Assembly: GCA_965207945.1 (NCBI GenBank)
Contig: OZ242303.1
Span: forward strand, 372,001 to 436,000
DNA length: 64,000 bases
Reading direction: 5' to 3'
From: JAAOII01 sp965207945
GTDB lineage: Bacteria > Pseudomonadota > Gammaproteobacteria > CBDBNL01 > JAAOII01
Shown here: one piece after another, positions 10,725-19,087 of the stretch
How positions within the stretch are numbered: the stretch's first letter is position 1
Layout of the letters: the number at the start of each line of letters is the position of its first letter
Notes under the pieces: generated by a model
Seen by the model: the letters and a program-made list of their open reading frames with translations, nothing else
Told to the model about the DNA's origin: nothing
The model's database searches: none
Program-made: the position numbers and the translations under genes

Positions 10725-11090
10725 TTAGTTTTTCTTAGGGGCTGGTTGTATGTTCAAAACTTGGGTATCCTGTTGTGTTGGCTGCTTTTTTTGCTGCATT
10801 TCTTTACGCGCCATTTCAGTATTCATACTAATGCATATCGCTCTAATATAGTCCCAAGAATAAATTCCAGTTTTGTGTCCATCGTTGAAGTAAATTTGAA
10901 CTGCATAATTACCTATTGAACGTACCTCGTCAATTGCTACGTTGGGATTGTATTCGGCGGGTTTATCTTTGTTTTCTGCGGAGGTAGATTTTACTCGGAG
11001 ATAAGCAGCGGGCAAGATAAAGTTATTACCTGCATAAATAACTTCTAAAGTGCGCGACTTCTTATGCAGAATTAGTTTTTCAGGTATCAT
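10725..11090 (-). CDS. DUF971 domain protein
   Basis: A 121-residue protein with the DUF971 fold, the domain also found at the N-terminus of gamma-butyrobetaine hydroxylases. Seen here are PEKLILHKKSRTLEVIY, an AAYLRVKS strand and the family signature GNYAVQIYFNDGHKTGIYSW with WDYI. The last 25 residues are polar and Lys/Gln-rich. Stand-alone members are common in proteobacteria, and some have been linked to Fe-S protein work, but no function can be set from sequence. It overlaps the upstream gene by 4 bp and precedes rsmI by 3 bp. Confidence 0.85.
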   Translation of the reverse strand: MIPEKLILHKKSRTLEVIYAGNNFILPAAYLRVKSTSAENKDKPAEYNPNVAIDEVRSIGNYAVQIYFNDGHKTGIYSWDYIRAICISMNTEMARKEMQQKKQPTQQDTQVLNIQPAPKKN

Positions 11091-11935
11091 TTATCAGTAT
11101 CATTTTGTTCATTATTTTCCTTACTCTCTTTATCATCCCCGCCTTTAGATATGCTTAATTTATCACGCAAAGGGCTAAGTAATTCCCACGCTTGTTTTCT
11201 TGTTTGTGGTTCAGTTAACATTGTTTGCATGTTCTCCAATATTATCGGATTTTGTTGTAGAGTTGTATATTCTTGTGGCAGATAAAGAGAAGTTTCTTCT
11301 CCTAAAATAATTAGCCATTGGCATTGCCACTTTGTTAGCAGTGATGTGACGAAAGCAGAGCAGGCATCCCGAAGTCCATTCTCTCCTTGGGTTACACTAG
11401 AATATATAAGTGGAATAATAGGGGGGTACACTAAAGTAGGGTCTTTAACGCTGACTCCATTGCTTAGGTCTATACCGCACTTGGCAAGCATTCTACGCAG
11501 TAATTCTTTCTCATTATTAGGCATAGTCGCATTATCTTGCAAAGAGTAGAGTACTATAACTGGAGGAAAGATAGCGGCACTCAGGCGAATTGATTTTTGA
11601 TTTTGTAATGATGGGCTAGGTTTTACAGTACTTCTATCAATAGCATCGTTAGCATCACTAGCTGGTAACGCATCCTTAGAGCTTGAATCATTATTACGAA
11701 CATGACTTGTTGCAGGGGATGAAGCATGCTCACCATGCTCACCATGCCCACCATGTTCATCTCGCTTTACACCCACAGGGGAGGCGGGGATGACTGGACG
11801 AGTTGGAGGTGTCTGAGGTATCGCCTCACTGCCAGATGATAACTCATCCTCGGCTGCTTTGGCTACTACCTGCCTACTAACCCAAGGAACAATACTCAGC
11901 TGGTTTAGGTACCTATTTATATTTTCTCTGTTCAA
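11087..11935 (-). CDS. Unrecognised protein with disordered His-rich linker; faint HolD resemblance
   Basis: 282 residues, no confident family. It starts NRENINRYLNQLSIVPWVSR, similar in pattern to the YLxxLGIxxWxxR opening of the DNA polymerase III psi subunit (HolD) and related proteins. A long low-complexity stretch follows (about 35-115) rich in Pro, Ser and Asp, with a HGGHGEHGEH run. A folded part (about 118-270) contains PPVIVLYSLQD, CQWLIILGEET and a final TRKQAWELLSPL. The gene overlaps leuA and the DUF971 gene by 4 bp on each side, so it belongs to the operon. A replication-clamp-loader role is only a guess. Confidence 0.6.
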   Translation of the reverse strand: MNRENINRYLNQLSIVPWVSRQVVAKAAEDELSSGSEAIPQTPPTRPVIPASPVGVKRDEHGGHGEHGEHASSPATSHVRNNDSSSKDALPASDANDAIDRSTVKPSPSLQNQKSIRLSAAIFPPVIVLYSLQDNATMPNNEKELLRRMLAKCGIDLSNGVSVKDPTLVYPPIIPLIYSSVTQGENGLRDACSAFVTSLLTKWQCQWLIILGEETSLYLPQEYTTLQQNPIILENMQTMLTEPQTRKQAWELLSPLRDKLSISKGGDDKESKENNEQNDTDK

Positions 11936-13488
11936 GGTGTGAGCGTATCTCTGTTTTGAGGGTTCATCTGGGGGTTCATTTTGATGTCTTCTTGCAAAAT
12001 ATTTATGGCGTTTATATATGCTTTGGCTGAAGCGGTAATTATATCCAAATCAGAACCCGAGCCATTTACTACTCTTCCATTTTTTTGCAAACGCACCATC
12101 ACTTCTCCCAATGCATCGGTACCTTCTGTTATTGCATTCACCGAATAAAGCACCAACGATGCATCGCAATCAGTAATCTTGCGGATGGCTTCAAATATCG
12201 CGTCAACTGGTCCGTTACCATCACTCTCATACTTCAGTTCCTTTCCTTCTTTGCTAAGGGCTACCTCTGCGCTTGCCTTCTTGTTGCTCTGGGTATTAAT
12301 TGCGACATACTTTAAAGCATAATTATGTTCGTTACGTCTGGTTGTGGAACTGGATAGAGAGTGCAAATCCTCATCATAAACCGTATGCTTATGGTCTGCC
12401 AGTTCCTTGAAGCTATTGAACATGTTATCTAACTCCTCGCCATCAAGCTTATAGCCCAATTCTTTCATCCTTTTGCTAAAGGCGTTACGTCCTGAATGCT
12501 TGCCCAGCACCAGTTTGTTTGCATGCCAGCCCACATCTTCCGCCTTCATTATTTCGTAGGTCTGGCGATGCTTAATCACACCATCTTGATGAATTCCCGC
12601 TTCATGCGCAAAAGCATTGGCGCCGACTATGGCTTTATTGGGTTGAACTGGAAAACCAGTTATTTGGGATACAAGTTTAGAAATAGGAACTATTTGAGAG
12701 ATATCAATGTCTGTATCCAAGCCACTAAAATCCTTGCGGGTTTTCACTGCCATAACAATCTCTTCTAAAGCGGCATTGCCAGCGCGCTCGCCTAAACCAT
12801 TTATAGTGCACTCAACTTGCCGTGCTCCAGCGCCCAATGCCGCCAAAGAGTTGGCAACTGCCAGCCCCAAATCATTATGACAATGAGCAGAGAACACTGC
12901 TTTGGAAGAATTGGGCACTCTTGTGATTATATCCTTGACAAGTTCACCAAATTGTTGTGGCATAGCATAGCCCACAGTATCGGGGATATTTATGGTTGAT
13001 GCTCCTGCCTCAATTGCCTTTTCAATTATTCGGCATAAAAAATCTGCTTCCGAACGACCCGCATCCTCGCAGGAGAACTCAACATCATCACATAGGTTGC
13101 GCGCTAGTTTTACTGCTTGAACTGCATTTTCTAGGACTTCATCTTCTGTCATTTTCAGCTTGTATTTGATATGGATAGGCGAGGTGGCAATAAAAGTATG
13201 CAATCTCTTACGACTGGCAGGTTTAATTGCCTCGGCGGCTCTTTCTATATCAATCTTCTTAGCGCGCGCCAATCCACACACGGATGAATTCTTTATGGTC
13301 TTGGCAACTGCGCGAACTGAAGCATAATCTCCTTCGCTGGATATAGGGAAGCCAGCTTCAATTATGTCCACTTTCAGTTTTTCTAACATTTGAGCGATGC
13401 GAACTTTTTCTTCCAAAGTCATTGATGCTCCAGGACTTTGTTCGCCATCTCTCAATGTAGTATCAAAAATTATTAATTTGTTTTGCAT
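11932..13488 (-). CDS. leuA: 2-isopropylmalate synthase
   Basis: Condenses acetyl-CoA with 2-oxoisovalerate in the first committed step of leucine synthesis. The 518 residues show FDTTLRDGEQSPGASM (metal site and catalytic Arg), IIEAGFPISSEGD, FSCEDAGRSEADFL, the metal ligands in FSAHCHNDLGLAVANSLAAL and NGLGERAGNAALEE. The C-terminal part (about 390-505) is the leucine-binding regulatory domain, so feedback inhibition is expected. It is the first gene of a six-gene minus-strand operon; its start faces pgsA across about 100 bp of AT-rich DNA that must hold both promoters. Confidence 0.97.
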   Translation of the reverse strand: MQNKLIIFDTTLRDGEQSPGASMTLEEKVRIAQMLEKLKVDIIEAGFPISSEGDYASVRAVAKTIKNSSVCGLARAKKIDIERAAEAIKPASRKRLHTFIATSPIHIKYKLKMTEDEVLENAVQAVKLARNLCDDVEFSCEDAGRSEADFLCRIIEKAIEAGASTINIPDTVGYAMPQQFGELVKDIITRVPNSSKAVFSAHCHNDLGLAVANSLAALGAGARQVECTINGLGERAGNAALEEIVMAVKTRKDFSGLDTDIDISQIVPISKLVSQITGFPVQPNKAIVGANAFAHEAGIHQDGVIKHRQTYEIMKAEDVGWHANKLVLGKHSGRNAFSKRMKELGYKLDGEELDNMFNSFKELADHKHTVYDEDLHSLSSSTTRRNEHNYALKYVAINTQSNKKASAEVALSKEGKELKYESDGNGPVDAIFEAIRKITDCDASLVLYSVNAITEGTDALGEVMVRLQKNGRVVNGSGSDLDIITASAKAYINAINILQEDIKMNPQMNPQNRDTLTP

Positions 13489-13577
13489 TAGTAAATTTGC
13501 TTAATTGTTTAGTTTAAGTATTTTATAAAAAAAAAGGGGGAATTATACTCTCTATTTGTATTTTGTCAATAATAATT

Positions 13578-13589
13578 TATAATTAGGAT
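13578..13589 (+). promoter_or_regulatory. Putative pgsA promoter -10 element next to the start codon
   Basis: A perfect TATAAT at 13578-13583 is separated from the pgsA ATG (13590) by only six bases (TAGGAT). TTGTAT lies 16 bp upstream of it as a possible -35. If this -10 is used, transcription would begin at or beside the start codon and the message would be leaderless or nearly so. The sequence match is exact; use of the site is inference. Confidence 0.45.
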
Positions 13590-14186
13590 ATGACTAATAA
13601 GCAATATAATTTAATAACTTTACCCAACATCCTTACTTATATGCGGGTTTTCGGAGTGTTGCTCATGGTGGTGTTCTATTACTTACCGTGGTCGTGGAGT
13701 CATTATGCCGCCGCTACTGTTTTTGTTTTGGCTGCGATTAGCGACTGGGTGGATGGCTATCTAGCGCGCAACTGGGATATGAAATCAAAGATAGGAGAGT
13801 TTTTAGATCCAGTAGCTGACAAGCTTTTAGTATGCACAGCTTTAATCCTCATGGTGCAGTCCTACGATAATATCATCATAGTATTTATTGCTATGGTAAT
13901 TATTGGACGTGAGATAGCGGTTATGGCGATGCGTAGTTGGTTGGCAGAAGAAGCTGGCTCAATGACGCCAGATTCTATCAAGGTTAGCTTGTTAGGTAAA
14001 ATAAAAACTCTCTTGCAGTTGTTGGGAATTGCTTTCTTTTTTGCCTTTCCGCCAGGTGGAGTTAATATATACTTGCCGTGGATTTCTTTGGCTGTTCTTA
14101 CGGTTGCCGCAGTTATAACCTTGTGGTCGGCTTTTTTGTACGGACGCGCTATTTTACTTAACTACGCCGCTAATGATGAAGATTAA
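13590..14186 (+). CDS. pgsA: CDP-diacylglycerol-glycerol-3-phosphate 3-phosphatidyltransferase
   Basis: Integral membrane enzyme that makes phosphatidylglycerol phosphate, the first committed step to phosphatidylglycerol and cardiolipin. The 198-residue protein has the complete CDP-alcohol phosphotransferase motif: Asp55-Gly56, Ala59-Arg60, Gly69, Asp73 and Asp77 (SDWVDGYLAR ... GEFLDPVAD). LPNILTYMRV at residues 11-20 is the usual N-terminal segment. Four to five further hydrophobic helices follow. It overlaps argG by 14 bp. Confidence 0.96.
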   Translation: MTNKQYNLITLPNILTYMRVFGVLLMVVFYYLPWSWSHYAAATVFVLAAISDWVDGYLARNWDMKSKIGEFLDPVADKLLVCTALILMVQSYDNIIIVFIAMVIIGREIAVMAMRSWLAEEAGSMTPDSIKVSLLGKIKTLLQLLGIAFFFAFPPGGVNIYLPWISLAVLTVAAVITLWSAFLYGRAILLNYAANDED

Positions 14187-15387
14187 CAAAGTAGTCCTGG
14201 CATATTCTGGCGGCTTAGATACTACGGCGATTGCCAAGTGGCTTGAGGTTGAATACAAGTGTGAGGTTATAGTATTTACTGCAGATGTAGGGCAGGGTGA
14301 AGAAATTGAAGCAGCACGCACCCGCGCTTTAGATATTGGAATTAAACCACAGAATATCCACATAGAAGATTTGCGTGAAGAATTTACCCGCGATTTCGTT
14401 TTCCCGATGATGCGTGCTAACACTATTTATGAAGGTGAGTACTTGCTTGGCACTGCCATAGCCCGACCCTTGATAGCTAAAAGATTAGTGGAAATAGCGA
14501 GTGAGCACTCAGCCGATGCCATTTCCCATGGAGCCACTGGCAAGGGCAATGACCAAGTTCGTTTTGAATTAGCGGCTTATGCTTTACAGCCACAAATTAA
14601 GGTCATAGCTCCTTGGCGTGAATGGAGTTATAATTCACGACAGGATTTATTAGATTTTTGTGCCTCTCAAGGAATAAGTTATGGCGATAGCGGCAGCAAT
14701 AAACCTCCTTACTCAATGGATGCCAATTTACTGCATGTTTCTTACGAGGGATGCGAGTTGGAAGACCCAGCAGTTGCTCCTAAGGATGACATGTGGCAAA
14801 GAAGCGTATCCCCTCAAGATGCTCCTGATGAAACGACTACTTTAGAGATTGAATTTAAAGGAGGGGATCCTTGCGCTATAAATGGCAAAAAGATGAGCGC
14901 GGCATCATTACTTGCAGAACTAAATCGTATTGGGGGAGAGAATGGTATTGGTAGAGTGGATATGGTGGAAAACCGTTATGTGGGAATGAAATCTCGTGGT
15001 TGCTATGAGACCCCAGGCGGCACTATAATTATCAAGGCACATCGTGCTATGGAATCGCTTACCCTGGATCGCGAAACCGCTCACTTAAAGGATTCTTTGA
15101 TGCCGCGCTATGCAGAGATGATTTATAATGGTAATTGGTGGGCACCAGAAAGATTGGCTTTGCAGCGCATGATTGATGAGACCCAACAAAGGGTTGAAGG
15201 GAAGGTAAGATTGCAACTTTATAAGGGCAATGTTATGGTAATTGGCAGAACGTCACCCAAGAGTTTGTTTAATTCCAAGTTGGCAACTTTTGAAGATAGC
15301 GAAGATGCTTATAGTCAAAAGGATGCAGCAGGTTTTATTCGGCTTAATGCGTTGCGTTTTTTGCATCCCGATAATAGCGACACTTAA
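14173..15387 (+). CDS. argG: Argininosuccinate synthase
   Basis: Joins citrulline and aspartate with ATP in arginine synthesis. The 404 residues are the normal length. The PP-loop is AYSGGLDTT (residues 10-18), followed by SHGATGKGNDQVRFE, APWREW and YVGMKSRGCYETPGG. Two ATGs lie in tandem (14173 and 14176), and either could be used; both lie inside the end of pgsA. It is followed 40 bp later by ilvE in the same direction. Confidence 0.97.
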   Translation: MMKINKVVLAYSGGLDTTAIAKWLEVEYKCEVIVFTADVGQGEEIEAARTRALDIGIKPQNIHIEDLREEFTRDFVFPMMRANTIYEGEYLLGTAIARPLIAKRLVEIASEHSADAISHGATGKGNDQVRFELAAYALQPQIKVIAPWREWSYNSRQDLLDFCASQGISYGDSGSNKPPYSMDANLLHVSYEGCELEDPAVAPKDDMWQRSVSPQDAPDETTTLEIEFKGGDPCAINGKKMSAASLLAELNRIGGENGIGRVDMVENRYVGMKSRGCYETPGGTIIIKAHRAMESLTLDRETAHLKDSLMPRYAEMIYNGNWWAPERLALQRMIDETQQRVEGKVRLQLYKGNVMVIGRTSPKSLFNSKLATFEDSEDAYSQKDAAGFIRLNALRFLHPDNSDT

Positions 15388-15427
15388 TTAGTAATTAGTA
15401 TATTTTTAACAGGAACTTAATATAAAA

Positions 15428-16366
15428 ATGGTTGGAATGGAAGCAAAAGAAGGGGTTATCTGGTTTGACGGAAAAATGGTGGAATGGAAGGACGCCAAAG
15501 TGCATGTCCTAACTCATACACTTCATTACGGATTAGGAGTATTTGAAGGAGTGCGGGCTTATCCGACAGGCCCAACAGACCAAGATACAGCAATTTTTCG
15601 TCTTGAAGACCATACTCGCCGCTTATTCAATTCGGCTCATATTCTTAATATGAAAATACCATTTAAGCCCGAAGAAATATCTCAAGCACAGATTGATGCC
15701 GCACGCATCAATAAACTTCAACGTGGCTACATACGCCCCATGTGCTTTTATGGTAGTGAAGAGATGGGCTTACGGGCACAGAATCTTAAAACTCATGTCA
15801 TAGTGGCTGCTTGGGAATGGCCATCTTATATGTCGCTTGAGGACCAGGAAAAGGGCATTAAGGTTCGCACTTCATCTTATACTCGCCACCATGTCAATAT
15901 AACAATGTGCAAAGCCAAGACCAACGGTAATTACGTTAATTCTATTCTGGCATTGGAAGAGGCGTTCAGCTGCGGTTGCTCTGAAGCTCTGCTCCTGGAT
16001 AATGAGGGTTATGCTGCCGAAGGGACTGGCGAAAATTTATTCTTAGTCCAAAATGGCGAGTTGCATACCCCAGCCCTTACTTCATGTTTAGATGGCATAA
16101 CACGTCGCACCATAATATCCCTGGCTGATGATTTAGGGATAAAATGCACTGCACGGCAAATTACCCGGGATGAGATTTATGTTGCTGATGAAGCATTTTT
16201 CTGTGGCACTGCTGCCGAAGTTGTTCCCATTCATAGTTTGGATGATAGGATAATAGGCAAGGGTAACAGAGGTCCTATAACCGAAAAATTACAAAAGAAA
16301 TATTTTGAGTGTACTATGGGCAAAGATAATTCGCATAGTGATTGGCTCACTCATGTTAATAAATGA
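15428..16366 (+). CDS. ilvE: Branched-chain amino acid aminotransferase
   Basis: PLP class IV transaminase that interconverts valine, leucine and isoleucine with their 2-oxo acids in the cytosol. The 312 residues start at the usual IWFDGKMVEWKDAKVHVLTH, then LHYGLGVFEGVRAY. The Schiff-base lysine is Lys164 in CKAKTNGNYVNS, and EALLLDNEGYAAEGTGENLF gives the cofactor site. An alternative ATG three codons downstream is possible. It overlaps bolA by 4 bp (ATGA), suggesting coupled translation. Confidence 0.96.
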   Translation: MVGMEAKEGVIWFDGKMVEWKDAKVHVLTHTLHYGLGVFEGVRAYPTGPTDQDTAIFRLEDHTRRLFNSAHILNMKIPFKPEEISQAQIDAARINKLQRGYIRPMCFYGSEEMGLRAQNLKTHVIVAAWEWPSYMSLEDQEKGIKVRTSSYTRHHVNITMCKAKTNGNYVNSILALEEAFSCGCSEALLLDNEGYAAEGTGENLFLVQNGELHTPALTSCLDGITRRTIISLADDLGIKCTARQITRDEIYVADEAFFCGTAAEVVPIHSLDDRIIGKGNRGPITEKLQKKYFECTMGKDNSHSDWLTHVNK

Positions 16367-16680
16367 GTGGAGCAATCCAAGAACGAATTGAAAATAAAAT
16401 AACCAACAAGTTCTCTCCACTTTACTTGCAACTAACCAACGAAAGCGGCAAACATTCATCAGGGATGAATAATCCTCAAGCTGAGACCCATTTTAAGCTG
16501 GTGTTAGTCAGCAATGAATTCAAAGAAATTAATCTCGTAAATCGCCATCGTCTAATTTATCAACTATTGGACGAAGAACTTAAGGGCGGCGTCCATGCGC
16601 TGTCCCTCCAATTATTTGCTCCACAAGAATGGCAAGGTAAGGTCGTTGATACTCCACCCTGTGCCGGTGAAAATCATTAA
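16363..16680 (+). CDS. BolA-family protein
   Basis: A 105-residue BolA-like protein, a group that forms [2Fe-2S] complexes with monothiol glutaredoxins and takes part in iron-sulfur handling. Seen are IQERIENKITNKFSPLYLQLTNESGKHS, THFKLVLVSNEF, the helix-turn-helix-like LVNRHRLIYQLLDEEL with its conserved RHR, and VHALSLQLFAPQEW. The candidate iron-ligand His is in RHR, and a second conserved His is in THFK. It begins inside the ilvE stop, and the pyrF start overlaps its 3' end. Which subfamily (BolA or IbaG) it belongs to is not settled. Confidence 0.9.
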   Translation: MSGAIQERIENKITNKFSPLYLQLTNESGKHSSGMNNPQAETHFKLVLVSNEFKEINLVNRHRLIYQLLDEELKGGVHALSLQLFAPQEWQGKVVDTPPCAGENH

Positions 16681-17392
16681 AAAAACTATCCCTCTTGACA
16701 GACGCATTATCTATGCGCTGGATGTTGCGGACTTTAAGCAAGCCAAAGAATGGGTAGATCTATTATTCCCCGAGGTTAAATTCTTTAAGGTAGGATTACA
16801 GTTATTTCTTGCTGCGGGCTGGCAACCAATTGATTATATTCTTGACAAGGGAGGGGAGGTTATGCTGGACTTAAAATTTCTTGATATACCCGCTACTGTG
16901 GCAAAATCTGTTGAGCAGGTTATCCGTCAAGCACCTAAAGTATCTTTGTTAACCATCCATGCCCATAGCAGCATAATTAAGGCAGCTGCTGAGGTGTGCC
17001 AAAACTCTGAGATAAAAATTTTAGCAGTTACTCTGCTAACAAGCTTTGGTAAGCAGGACATGGAAGAGTTTACTGGAGATTCAGACAGTGTATTAACTCC
17101 AGCAGCATTGGTTGAAAAACGCGCAGAAATTGCTCTTGCAGCAGGAGCTGATGGGCTGGTGGCATCCCCCCAAGAAGCAGCAGAATTACGAGCAAAATAT
17201 GGCAATGATTTTTTATTAGTGACCCCTGGCGTTCGCCTTGATGATAACCAAAATGAAGTAAGCGACCAAGTTAGGATTGCTACACCACAACAAGCAGTCC
17301 AAGCAGGAGCGGATTATCTGGTTATAGGACGTCCTATCAGAATGGCAAAAGACCCTGTGTCACGTGTCCAACACATAAAGTCATTGTTATAA
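16667..17392 (+). CDS. pyrF: Orotidine 5'-phosphate decarboxylase
   Basis: Decarboxylates OMP to UMP in pyrimidine synthesis. Beyond the start region it reads RRIIYALDVADFKQAKEWVD, FFKVGLQLFLAAG, the catalytic Asp-Lys-Asp network in MLDLKFLDIPATV, VTPGVRLD and YLVIGRPI, all as expected. The start is chosen at GTG 16667 (GTG 16661 also fits) because the family begins just before the IIYALD strand. An ATG at 16595 would add 24 residues that are unlike the family and lie within bolA. Length from this start is 241 residues, normal for PyrF. Confidence 0.93.
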   Translation: MKIIKKTIPLDRRIIYALDVADFKQAKEWVDLLFPEVKFFKVGLQLFLAAGWQPIDYILDKGGEVMLDLKFLDIPATVAKSVEQVIRQAPKVSLLTIHAHSSIIKAAAEVCQNSEIKILAVTLLTSFGKQDMEEFTGDSDSVLTPAALVEKRAEIALAAGADGLVASPQEAAELRAKYGNDFLLVTPGVRLDDNQNEVSDQVRIATPQQAVQAGADYLVIGRPIRMAKDPVSRVQHIKSLL

Positions 17393-17428
17393 ATTAATGA
17401 TATAATGTAACCAATAAATACATTAATT
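17392..17428. promoter_or_regulatory. Inverted repeat around a -10-like element upstream of the barrel-protein pair
   Basis: AATTAATG at 17392-17399 and CATTAATT at 17421-17428 form a perfect 8-bp inverted repeat. TATAAT (17401-17406) lies between the arms, just after pyrF. It has the geometry of an operator over a promoter for the genes at 17495 and 18273, though no good -35 is seen and AT-rich palindromes can arise by chance. Confidence 0.3.
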
Positions 17429-17450
17429 CTAAACACATAAAGATAATATG

Positions 17451-17489
17451 TTTAGGAGGCAGTAATTTAGGAGGCAATGATTTAGGTAA
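17451..17489 (+). repeat. 15-bp tandem repeat containing ribosome-binding-site-like AGGAGG
   Basis: Two near-identical 15-bp units, TTTAGGAGGCAGTAA (17451-17465) and TTTAGGAGGCAATGA (17466-17480), are followed by a partial third, TTTAGGTAA. Each full unit holds AGGAGG, but both are 20 or more bases from the ATG at 17495. Only the partial unit (AGG at 17484) is close enough to act as the normal ribosome binding site. Confidence 0.6.
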
Positions 17490-17494
17490 TAATT

Positions 17495-18271
17495 ATGTTT
17501 ACATTTCTTATTAAATTAGCGTCGTCTTTAGTTACATCAACTTTTATATTGGTGCTTGTTTTTTTTGCTACATCAGTGATGGCGTCTAGTAAAGATATTC
17601 CGTATTCTCATAAACTTGATAAAAAGTATCGCAAGGGCTTTTTTATTTCTTATGAGTTTCTGACTGGAATTCAACAGTCAGAAATAACTCTTACGTATGA
17701 TGAAGATGAAGGAATTGCTAGCTTTGTTGATAGCAATATTGATGACAGCATTGCTGGAAGAACTTCTGAGACCTATTTTCCTGTTTCTTGTATTCATACC
17801 AAAATAGGAGGAGGAGTAAATAATCATTTACTTATTTATGTTCCTTTGATTGGCGGTTGCATAGGCACCAATACAGGGGGTGCATCCTTTTTTGAGTTAA
17901 TGTCGATATATCCATTTGGCTTCGGAAATGTCGGGATGACATATTTTTTTAGTGATACCCAACCTTCTAACTTCATTGATTTCCAGTTATTATTTTTTAC
18001 TAAAGGGTTGTCATATAACGTTCGTAAGGTTAACTATACAAGTGAACAAGCTAGAGAAAGAGAATTGAGAAATGATAATGAGGTATTTGATTCCGAACTT
18101 TTTCTTCCTGGGGGTTTTGCCTTTGGATTCGGTAGAGAGTTTGAAAGCAAGCTAAGAATGTCAATTATTTTACGATTCACTACAGGTCAAGCATTCAGAT
18201 TATTGAGTCGTAGTGGTAGGACTGAAACTTCAACATCTATTTATTATTCTATCGGTAAAGCATTTTATTAA
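17495..18271 (+). CDS. Secreted protein, probable outer-membrane beta-barrel, paralogue of next gene
   Basis: 258 residues, no family recognised. A signal peptide is clear (hydrophobic about 5-28, likely cut after SVMA). The mature protein starts with YSHKLDKKYRKGFFISYEFLTGI, nearly shared with the following gene, and both share a later Gly-rich strand (FAFGFGREFESKLRMSIILRF). Alternating aromatic/polar stretches and a final aromatic residue (GKAFY) are typical of outer-membrane beta-barrels. The next gene starts 1 bp after its stop. Role unknown. Confidence 0.75.
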   Translation: MFTFLIKLASSLVTSTFILVLVFFATSVMASSKDIPYSHKLDKKYRKGFFISYEFLTGIQQSEITLTYDEDEGIASFVDSNIDDSIAGRTSETYFPVSCIHTKIGGGVNNHLLIYVPLIGGCIGTNTGGASFFELMSIYPFGFGNVGMTYFFSDTQPSNFIDFQLLFFTKGLSYNVRKVNYTSEQARERELRNDNEVFDSELFLPGGFAFGFGREFESKLRMSIILRFTTGQAFRLLSRSGRTETSTSIYYSIGKAFY

Positions 18272-18272
18272 T

Positions 18273-19070
18273 ATGCATAATCAACAACTTATACCAACTC
18301 AATATAACAAATTAATTTTTGCTTTGCTATTGTTTTTTGCATCAAGCTCATTATTAGTCCCACAAAAATCTTTTGCGGATTCAAGTCCTTATACTCATAA
18401 GTTGGATGGCGAAACACGCAAAGGATTCTTTTATACTTTGGAGTTCTTGTTTGGAATAAATACAGCGGATGCAGAGTTTTTTACTGCGCGCAGCCATTCC
18501 TCTGAAAATGGATATTTTTATCGCGGTGATAAATATGGAGAGATTAAGGGGTTGGGTAGGTCTCCAATTATTTGTATGAATATAAAACTTGGAGGAGGAG
18601 TTACTGAAAGAGTTCTGTTGTATGCAACTCTGCCTGATTGGTGCTCGGCAGGACCAGGGGATTTTAGATTATTTGGACTCACTTATTTTTTTCGCAAGAG
18701 TTGGCCTTCATACTTCATAGATTTTTCTCTTATGGGGACGAATCAATATACATTTAGATATAACTATAATGACGTTACTTATGAGAGTGACAGACATCAA
18801 AAAGAATATACGCCATCTTACGATGACGGAAAGAGCGCTTCACCCTCCTTTGCGACGGAAGCCATTATCCACCCTCAGTATGTTCCCGCAATGTCCTTTG
18901 CTTTTGGTAAGGAGTTTGCAAATCGCTTAAGAATGTCTTTGGAATTGAGAACATCATTTAACCCTACCTTGTCATATTATCCAGATAAAGATAATTATCA
19001 AGCAGAAACAAATGTTAAGTTTGATAATATTTTTTCAGCTTATTATTATGTGGGGTATGCCCACTATTAG
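18273..19070 (+). CDS. Secreted protein, probable outer-membrane beta-barrel, paralogue of previous gene
   Basis: 265 residues from the ATG at 18273, chosen because the next residues form a signal peptide (hydrophobic about 14-30, likely cut after KSFA). An upstream ATG at 18213 lies inside the previous gene and would bury the signal. The mature start YTHKLDGETRKGFFYTLEFLFGI and the segment MSFAFGKEFANRLRMSLELRT match the neighbour. Between these ends the two differ strongly, as expected for divergent surface loops. It ends in Tyr (VGYAHY), a beta-barrel insertion-type terminus. Function unknown. Confidence 0.75.
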   Translation: MHNQQLIPTQYNKLIFALLLFFASSSLLVPQKSFADSSPYTHKLDGETRKGFFYTLEFLFGINTADAEFFTARSHSSENGYFYRGDKYGEIKGLGRSPIICMNIKLGGGVTERVLLYATLPDWCSAGPGDFRLFGLTYFFRKSWPSYFIDFSLMGTNQYTFRYNYNDVTYESDRHQKEYTPSYDDGKSASPSFATEAIIHPQYVPAMSFAFGKEFANRLRMSLELRTSFNPTLSYYPDKDNYQAETNVKFDNIFSAYYYVGYAHY

Positions 19071-19087
19071 CGGATACTTGTAATTAG

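Noticed and set aside
16595..16666. ATG start giving pyrF 24 extra residues
   Set aside because: The extra residues are the other reading frame of bolA and do not resemble OMP decarboxylase N-termini.
18213..18272. Upstream ATG for the second barrel protein
   Set aside because: It lies in the previous gene and would bury a good signal peptide that starts at 18273.
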